DNA of 54,748 nt from Azospirillum sp. OGB3 (GTDB lineage: Bacteria > Pseudomonadota > Alphaproteobacteria > Azospirillales > Azospirillaceae), in assembly GCF_014192915.1 (NCBI RefSeq), contig NZ_JACHYN010000026.1:1-54748 (forward strand), in the 5' to 3' direction. The notes beneath the pieces were generated by a model, which had not been told where the DNA came from, did not search any database, and saw only the letters and a program-made list of their open reading frames with translations. Positions within the stretch are counted from its first letter, which is position 1. Every line of letters begins with the position of its first letter. Both the position numbers and the translations under genes were made by a program. This document shows positions 50,501 to 54,748 of the stretch, one piece after another.

Positions 50501-50813
50501 GCGGGATGACGTCCTGGGTTCCAGCAGGGGTGCCTTCGCCGTCCTGGAGTGTGATGCTGGTCGATGCCGACGGAGCACCGTCTACGGAAATCACGATATC
50601 GCGGAAGTCGGTGATCGTGACATGACTGCCGGTGACCAGCGCATCTGGGCGCGGTGCGGCGGAGTTTACGACGCTCGGATACGTCGTGCCGCTCGGCCCT
50701 GGTGCCTCGCCCGCATTCTTCACCCGAAGCTCAATCGAGGGCCCGCTTTGCGCCAAGGCGGTCAGTGGCGAAGCCATGATCAAGCTCAGAACGACGGGGA
50801 TCAATTTCCTCAT
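47553..50813 (-). CDS. Ig-like repeat and thrombospondin type 1 surface protein, 1086 aa
   Basis: Signal peptide (1-22; MRKLIPVVLSLIMASPLTALA). Six modules of about 100 residues follow, linked by AHHFDP-type junctions with V-x-G-(D/N)-P and each with a Cys pair and mostly WWG or related; they resemble ASH/choice-of-anchor beta-sandwiches. After KQFFTYSW come two thrombospondin type 1-like motifs (WGGWGTCSSSCGSGTQSR and WTGWGACSASCGGGS), other Cys-rich stretches and a PAN/apple-like tail (SPERCKELCNGRGSGACNRLY). GGAGAGG precedes the ATG. Probably a secreted or surface adhesin for mating contact; role inferred from architecture and regulon. Confidence 0.75.
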   Translation of the reverse strand: MRKLIPVVLSLIMASPLTALAQSGPSIELRVKNAGEAPGPSGTTYPSVVNSAAPRPDALVTGSHVTITDFRDIVISVDGAPSASTSITLQDGEGTPAGTQDVIPLFMDKPLSAAITSGGEHFRIIDDKCTGKLLGAPNTSYSTCEVMIEPRATWWGPLSGNLRLSSGSYSMDLPLSGTAHHFDPLRLALSVISGDPANFDVNGAFSRGNLFAGTPAYSTENVTFRVANLSSEYATPRLATILSNTLNFEFVTDGCSGASLPPNGACDMVVRGKSTWWGNWSGTLQVASVGNPEGDPDITLTTNLAGRAHHFDPPRLAIATVSGDPTHLDVLGPAQPSYSQPLVLRVRNLSTEFPTYPLDSSLAATSGPGSFEFLTNGCAGAALAVMGTCDVSLRARASWWGPIASAYSAHGNSEAGTIGATQELLGRAHRFDPLTLEINAVTGNPTGMDVFGPGTAMLTYSSPVTLRVRNRSTEYATTALATILSNSNDFEFVAGANGCSGAVLPPGATCDAQVRAKAAWFADLSSVLTVTTSGLPDAQDDAVAQQALAARAHHFDPVTLSVTAVTGDPASMDVAGTGDGTLAFSAPVTLRVRNHSSEYTTTSLTTALSNPDNFVFISDDCSAGTLAPTAACEVTIRAKSDWWGSLAGHFAVTAVNLPDGQGTADAQLDMTGRGYHFDAPRPTLTLVSGDPALMDITGWAKNIVAYSSAVSYRVTNESTEESTDPLSLGFNNSGNFEFTSDGCAGAQLTPGASCSVTFRAKAVQNGSFTGTLTVDNHKRPSVSLAGTGKQFFTYSWVTGGWAGCTANPTWGGWGTCSSSCGSGTQSRGCNGTSGTETRAVSCQRDDGTDLGAVADTYPGCDTSNRPSASQGCTRSCAGSNEQACYDISTCTYSWADWTGWGACSASCGGGSTSGSQNCKRSDGAYVDWSNCNPAWAGTWEVSKSGSTYTWGTSCNTHDCCTPSNHVTAYGSWSASCGTASRTVYWSNGCGSDWTETETANRGSCENCGQAQNGWIINTSNEIRHWGQWIIATNVSPERCKELCNGRGSGACNRLYDNACYFAPGHTLKYFGQEEMIGNKIVSYQCN

Positions 50814-50870
50814 AAACCCTCTCCAGCACGGCCCGAACCCGCCAGCCAAAGGCGGTTGCGGGCAGCATGG

Positions 50871-50931
50871 AGATTTCCACAAGACACCCTCTGTTCGCGC
50901 CGCTGAAAGGCACTTAAAACCATCGTCTTTC
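50871..50931 (-). promoter_or_regulatory. Regulon promoter, palindrome at 50905-50931
   Basis: GAAAGGCA-N11-CGTCTTTC, slightly degenerate in one arm. On minus AGC-GGCGCG follows, and 28 nt after the palindrome lies AAATCT (50871-50876), the weakest -10 of the set. Drives the two giant surface-protein genes. Confidence 0.6.
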
Positions 50932-50984
50932 GACGGTGCCACTGCGCTCAGCGCGGTTCTGCTGCAGTGTTTTCGAAGGGTCCG

Positions 50985-51242
50985 AGATCGCGTAAAATCC
51001 GGCCCCTCACCAAGCCACGGCAAAGCAAGTACCTGAACAACATTGTTGAACAGGATCAGCGCCGGATTATGCAGCTGGTCCGCTGGGGATTGGGTTCAAA
51101 AGCTACCACACGGCACGGCGGGTGATCGCCGGCTACGAGATCCTGGCCATGGTGCGCAATGGGCAGGCCGCCACCATTCCCGCCAATGACATGCCGGACC
51201 AGGCCACATTCATCCCCTGCCTGTTCGGAGTCGCCGCCTGAC
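50985..51242 (+). pseudogene. IS6-family transposase fragment, frameshifted
   Basis: The plus frame reads SKYLNNIVEQDQRRIMQLVR then, after a one-base shift near 51090, FKSYHTARRVIAGYEILAMV and on to GVAA-stop. SKYLNNIVEQDH...LGFKS is the C-terminal signature of IS6/IS26-type transposases. No upstream catalytic part or inverted repeats are visible. Confidence 0.75.
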
Positions 51243-51335
51243 AGTGCTGATGCCGCGACTTTCCGCGGCCACCGTCAGATTTTGCAACAGAACCGCCCAG
51301 GCAACCACATTGCTCCTGATCGTCGTTCGAGCAGG

Positions 51336-54300
51336 CTACCACGGGCTTCCAATGAGGACGAACGGTGCCCAGTGATACGGATGTGCGGTTCCCGCCGGGA
51401 CGGTCGGACGCGGACTGCCGACGACCTCCGCCCCGCGCCCTGGATCCGCAGCCGCCTGTTGCGCCTCGCCGCTATGAGCCAGAAACGCCCGCATTGCCGC
51501 CTGCAGCGCCGCCGCCTTGCTCAGCCCGGTTTCGACGCGCGCTTGGTAGAACAGGCGCATGAATCGTGCCGTCGACGCGTCCGCCACCGGCCACAGCGTT
51601 GCCATAACCGCCCCGGCGCCCCGCTCCTGCGCCAGCACCCCCAGGCTCTCCAGTTCCCGCCCGTCGCCGTCGCGCCGCCCTACCGCCGTCTCACACGCCG
51701 ACAGCGCCAATAGGTCGACCCCGGCCAGCGGAATGCGCCGCAGTTCCTCCACCGTCAGCCGCCCGCCATCCCCGAGCAGCAGAAAGCCGTCCCGCGCGTC
51801 GCCCGGTCGCAGCACGAAGTGGCTGGCCACGTGCACGACCGGAAAGCCGGCCTGCGCCGCGTCGCGGAAGCGTGCCCCCGTAAAGCTCTGGTCTAGATAG
51901 ACCCGGCCCGGCAGCAGCCCTTCGCCGTCGTTGCCAGCCCGCACAATCGCCCGCAACTCCTCGGCCACCGCCGGCAGTGGCGTGAAGCCGGGCGCCGCCG
52001 TCACCCCGAAGCCGGCCGCTTCCCAACTCACCGCGTTCTGCCGCGCCAGGTTGGTCCGCGCCGCTTCTGTGAACAAGGTCAGTGCGTAGCGCTCTGCCAA
52101 GTAGCGTTCGCCGTCGTGCAGCGCCGCGAAGGGCACGTAGCGGAGCAAGTGGTCCAGCGAAAGCAGCAGCAGCTTGGCCTGCGACGCCGCCAGCTCCGCC
52201 GCCACCGGGCGCAGCAGCAGATCATAGAGACGCTGCGCCGCCGGCCGCGGATCCCGCCCTGGGCTCTGGACCGCCTCGCGCAGGGCCAGCACCAACCGGC
52301 CGAGCTCGGCCGCCTCGACGGACGTCGTGCGCACGATTTGGGTATCCGCCGTCGTCACGATCACATGCACACGGTCGGGCAGCACCACCATGTGCAGCGC
52401 CGCCGCCTCGCCGCGGAACTGGCTCTTCAGCAGCCCTTGCACCGACCCGCTGGCAAGCAGGTCGCGGGACGCGATCGACCGCTCATCGCCTGATCGCTCG
52501 AGCGCGACGAGCGCGACGCGCACCCTGTCGAAGTCGGCGCGGGCGGTCCGCTCGGCCTCCTCCAGCAAGCGCTGCACCTCGGTGAGCCGCGCGGCGACCG
52601 CCGAGTCCGGTTCGCCCCGGATCTTCTGTTTGAGCAGGTCGCGTCGTTCGAGAGCGAGCGCCGCCTGGACGAGGCCTGCGCCCCCCAAGGCGGTGCCGAG
52701 CGCCCCCTCGGGCTGGTCGAGTGGCAAATGGTCGTAGGCTTTCCCCGCGCTGCCCGGATCGCGGCGGACGTACTCGTAGGTTTCGAAGTCCTTGAGCATG
52801 CGGATGACCGTCTCGGCCTCGCCAAGCCGGCCGAGCTCGACAAACAGGTCGGCCAGACGGCGGTAGCGGTCCTCTTGCGCCTTGAGGAAGCACTCGCGCA
52901 GGTTCTCGTTAAGGTCGACCAGACGACGGCGGGCGTCTTGGAGCCGGTTGACCGCCTGCTTTGCCATGAAGAGGGCCGCTCCAGGCCGCTCCAGCTGCCG
53001 CGCCCAGCGGCTGGCCTCACTCCACCGGCACGACGCGTCGAGCAGGACGAAGTAATTGTCGGTGGAGCCCCAGTCTAGTGAAGCCCGCACCTCCCGATAG
53101 CGCAGGGCGGTGAGCTTCTCGGCGAGCGCGCCGTCGGTGTCCCCCGTCAGGCGGACCAACTCAACCACGCGCTCCTGCCGCCGCACCAGTTCGTCGTTAA
53201 AGGTCCCGGCGGTGATCAGCGCTGCGATTTGCCCGCGCTCGGCGGTCAGCTCCGCCCCGACCAGCGCGGCGAAGGGGCTCGCGGCAGCCCCGGCACCGGC
53301 GCTGCCGGTCGGCGGGGTCACCATGGAAGAGGGTACAGACGTGACGGTGGCGCGTGTGGGAGTCGCGGCACTGGCATTGTTGGTCGCAGCCGCCACGGAC
53401 GAGAGTACAGGCGCAACGGCTGTGCGCCACCTCACCGGATCGACCGCTGCCTTCAGCGGGTCGTGGCGGTCGAGCAGGGCCACCGCCTCGGCCGCGCCCT
53501 CGAGCGAACTGGCGCGAGCCGCCTCCAGTAGCCGTATGGCGGCGTCCCGCGCTTGGCCTCCTATGAAGCTGCCGCCCTCCGGGAACTCGCGGGCGACCCG
53601 GAGCAGCGCCTCGCGCACCGCCTCGGGCGGGCCGGAGAAATCCAGAGCGAGCAGGCCAAGATGACCGTCGGCGGCTCCGCCCGCCTCAATGGCACGTTGA
53701 TAGAACGCCCGTGCGGCAGTGTGATCGGGTACGGTGTCTAGACCGAGGCGGTAGCGTGCGGCCAAGGCCAACAACGCGGAAACACCTTCCTCCTTTGCCG
53801 CTAGCCCGATCAGGCGCCAACCCTCCTCGCGATTCGTGTCAGTTCCGATACCGCGAACGAGAGCCACACCCAGGTGGGCTCTCCCCGCGGCCTTATCCTG
53901 CTCGGCGGCGAGCCGGTACCAGCGCAACGCTTCTGTATCGTCCTGCGGCACGCCCCGACCATGCTCGTGCATAAAGCCGAGATTGTTCTGCGCCCGAGCA
54001 TAGCCCTGCTCGGCGGCGAGCCGGTACCAGCGCACCGCTTCTGCATCGTCCTGCGGCACGCCCCGGCCATCTTCATACATCACGCCGAGATTGTTCTGCG
54101 CCCGAGCATAGCCCTGCTCGGCGGCGAGCCGGTACCAGCGCACCGCCTCCGCATCGTCCTGTGGCACGCCCCGGCCACGCTCATACATCCAGCCGAGATT
54201 GGTCTGCGCTATTGCGCTTCCTTGCTCGGCGGCGAGCTGATACCAGCGCACTGCCTCCGCATCGTCCTGCGGTACCCCCCGGCCCTTCTCGTACATCCAG

Positions 54301-54620
54301 CCGAGACTGTTCTGCGCCGATGCGTCGCCCTGTTCAGCGGCGAGCCGATGCCAGCGCACCGTCTCCGCATCATGCTGCGGCACGCCCCGGCCACGCTCAT
54401 ACATCCAGCCGAGATTGGACTGTGCGGTGGCGTTTCCTTGGTCGGCGGCGAGCCGGTACCGGCGCACCGCCTCCGCATCGTCTTGCGGCACGCCACGGCC
54501 CTTCTCGTACATCCAGCCGAGATTGTTCTGCGCCTGAGCATTGCCCTTCTCAGCGGCGAGCCGGAACCGGCGCACCGCCTCCGCATCGTCTTGCGGCACG
54601 CCCCGGCCCTTCTGGTACAT
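51336..54620 (-). CDS. Sel1-repeat CHAT-domain protease, at least 1094 aa
   Basis: N-terminal part: seven near-identical Sel1-like repeats of 36 residues (GWMYEKGRGVPQDDAEAVRR) plus a degenerate eighth, then a helical TPR-like middle and a C-terminal CHAT domain (about 780-1094) with the catalytic pair H934 (HVASHF) and C976 (SACET). CHAT proteases include TPR-linked effectors in bacterial immunity and cell-death systems. The frame is open upstream of the ATG at 54620 to a stop at 54690 without a good start; the repeat pattern (GNSTAQNQLGWMY) extends past the ATG, so the true N-terminus is missing or frameshifted. Confidence 0.75.
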   Translation of the reverse strand: MYQKGRGVPQDDAEAVRRFRLAAEKGNAQAQNNLGWMYEKGRGVPQDDAEAVRRYRLAADQGNATAQSNLGWMYERGRGVPQHDAETVRWHRLAAEQGDASAQNSLGWMYEKGRGVPQDDAEAVRWYQLAAEQGSAIAQTNLGWMYERGRGVPQDDAEAVRWYRLAAEQGYARAQNNLGVMYEDGRGVPQDDAEAVRWYRLAAEQGYARAQNNLGFMHEHGRGVPQDDTEALRWYRLAAEQDKAAGRAHLGVALVRGIGTDTNREEGWRLIGLAAKEEGVSALLALAARYRLGLDTVPDHTAARAFYQRAIEAGGAADGHLGLLALDFSGPPEAVREALLRVAREFPEGGSFIGGQARDAAIRLLEAARASSLEGAAEAVALLDRHDPLKAAVDPVRWRTAVAPVLSSVAAATNNASAATPTRATVTSVPSSMVTPPTGSAGAGAAASPFAALVGAELTAERGQIAALITAGTFNDELVRRQERVVELVRLTGDTDGALAEKLTALRYREVRASLDWGSTDNYFVLLDASCRWSEASRWARQLERPGAALFMAKQAVNRLQDARRRLVDLNENLRECFLKAQEDRYRRLADLFVELGRLGEAETVIRMLKDFETYEYVRRDPGSAGKAYDHLPLDQPEGALGTALGGAGLVQAALALERRDLLKQKIRGEPDSAVAARLTEVQRLLEEAERTARADFDRVRVALVALERSGDERSIASRDLLASGSVQGLLKSQFRGEAAALHMVVLPDRVHVIVTTADTQIVRTTSVEAAELGRLVLALREAVQSPGRDPRPAAQRLYDLLLRPVAAELAASQAKLLLLSLDHLLRYVPFAALHDGERYLAERYALTLFTEAARTNLARQNAVSWEAAGFGVTAAPGFTPLPAVAEELRAIVRAGNDGEGLLPGRVYLDQSFTGARFRDAAQAGFPVVHVASHFVLRPGDARDGFLLLGDGGRLTVEELRRIPLAGVDLLALSACETAVGRRDGDGRELESLGVLAQERGAGAVMATLWPVADASTARFMRLFYQARVETGLSKAAALQAAMRAFLAHSGEAQQAAADPGRGAEVVGSPRPTVPAGTAHPYHWAPFVLIGSPW

Positions 54621-54650
54621 CCAGCCCAGCTGGTTCTGCGCGGTAGAGTT
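53890..54650 (-). repeat. Tandem 108-bp coding repeats (Sel1 units)
   Basis: The block GCACCGCCTCCGCATCGTC and its variants recur at 53925, 54033, 54141, 54249, 54357, 54465 and 54573 (approximate), a strict 108-bp period. Neighbouring copies are nearly identical in DNA as well as protein, pointing to recent duplication or gene conversion. Confidence 0.85.
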
Positions 54651-54748
54651 TCCGGCTCTCCGGAAAATCGGGTTGATGGGCAGCCGCCGTCATGGCATTG
54701 TTAAATCGGATTTTTAGGTTGATCCCATAGAGGAGCGCCGCGCCATGA

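Noticed and set aside
53890..54650. CRISPR-like periodic repeats
   Set aside because: The 108-bp period is a multiple of three, in frame, and encodes Sel1 repeats without spacers.
53874..54704. 276-residue plus-strand repeat protein (GGEPVPAHRF repeats)
   Set aside because: Mirror frame of the Sel1 repeats on the minus strand; the Sel1 reading has a known fold and is joined to a CHAT domain.

Overview
The window looks like a stretch of a large conjugative plasmid (or integrative conjugative element) of an alphaproteobacterium, probably an Azospirillum-like member of the Rhodospirillales. The basis is high GC content, alphaproteobacterial-style XRE regulators, an F-type (SXT/IncA/C-like) conjugation system and the composition of the recombination genes. 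No rRNA, tRNA, CRISPR array, replication initiator, partition genes, relaxase or oriT was found, so the element continues beyond both ends. Family assignments are from memory of protein families; no search was run.

Layout. 0.3-4.9 kb: small accessory genes, two XRE regulators, an Rmf/CrpP-like mini-protein and a DUF5131 (phage Gp37/Gp68) protein. 4.9-11.8 kb: envelope-directed genes (exported proteins, a DsbA-family protein, membrane proteins, an HtpX-like protease). 11.9-15.2 kb (minus): operon with a primase and a small lipoprotein. 15.2-26.3 kb (minus): DNA-processing operon encoding SSB, a RecT/Bet annealase, a YqaJ exonuclease, a CobS/MoxR-type AAA+ ATPase, a WGR-like protein, a DUF3150 protein, a CobT-like VWA protein, a degenerate membrane-anchored RNase H and an intact RNase H, ending at a strong terminator. 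26.4-27.4 kb (plus): a possible DUF1845/AcaB-like protein. 27.5-33.8 kb: accessory zone with IS relics, a hipBA toxin-antitoxin operon with a clear operator, a DCL/DUF3223 protein and an unknown 500-residue protein. 33.8-50.9 kb (minus): three transfer operons: adhesin-like giants (Ig-like repeats with thrombospondin type 1 modules, and a 1284-residue Ig-like protein), then DsbC-TraC-TrbI-TraF, then a small membrane protein, a TrbC-TraW fusion, TraU and TraN. 51.0-54.7 kb: an IS6 relic and a Sel1-repeat CHAT protease whose 5' end looks damaged.

The main discovery is a shared control layer. Seven 27-bp palindromes (GAAAGACG-N11-CG(T/C)CTTTC, some degenerate) lie in the promoter regions of the transfer, recombination and envelope operons. 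In ten promoters (three sites are bidirectional) a -10-like hexamer, mostly TA(G/C)NNT, begins exactly 28 nt after the palindrome. This points to one unidentified activator controlling the whole transfer regulon. HipBA, the DCL gene and the 0-4.7 kb genes are outside it.

A second layer is an RNA or DNA structure array. In the two minus-strand operons between 13.5 and 26.2 kb nearly every gene is preceded by its own intercistronic stem-loop, with gene-specific outer arms, a conserved CCCC-loop-GGGG core and an adjacent C-run/G-run that offers an alternative pairing. Seven start sites share (A/G)(G/C)(G/C)TGCAT(C/T)ATG. The leaders of both operons also share a roughly 100-nt element containing a hairpin with an identical loop and compensatory stem changes. 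These look like an undescribed post-transcriptional or cassette-organising system and are the observations most worth testing.
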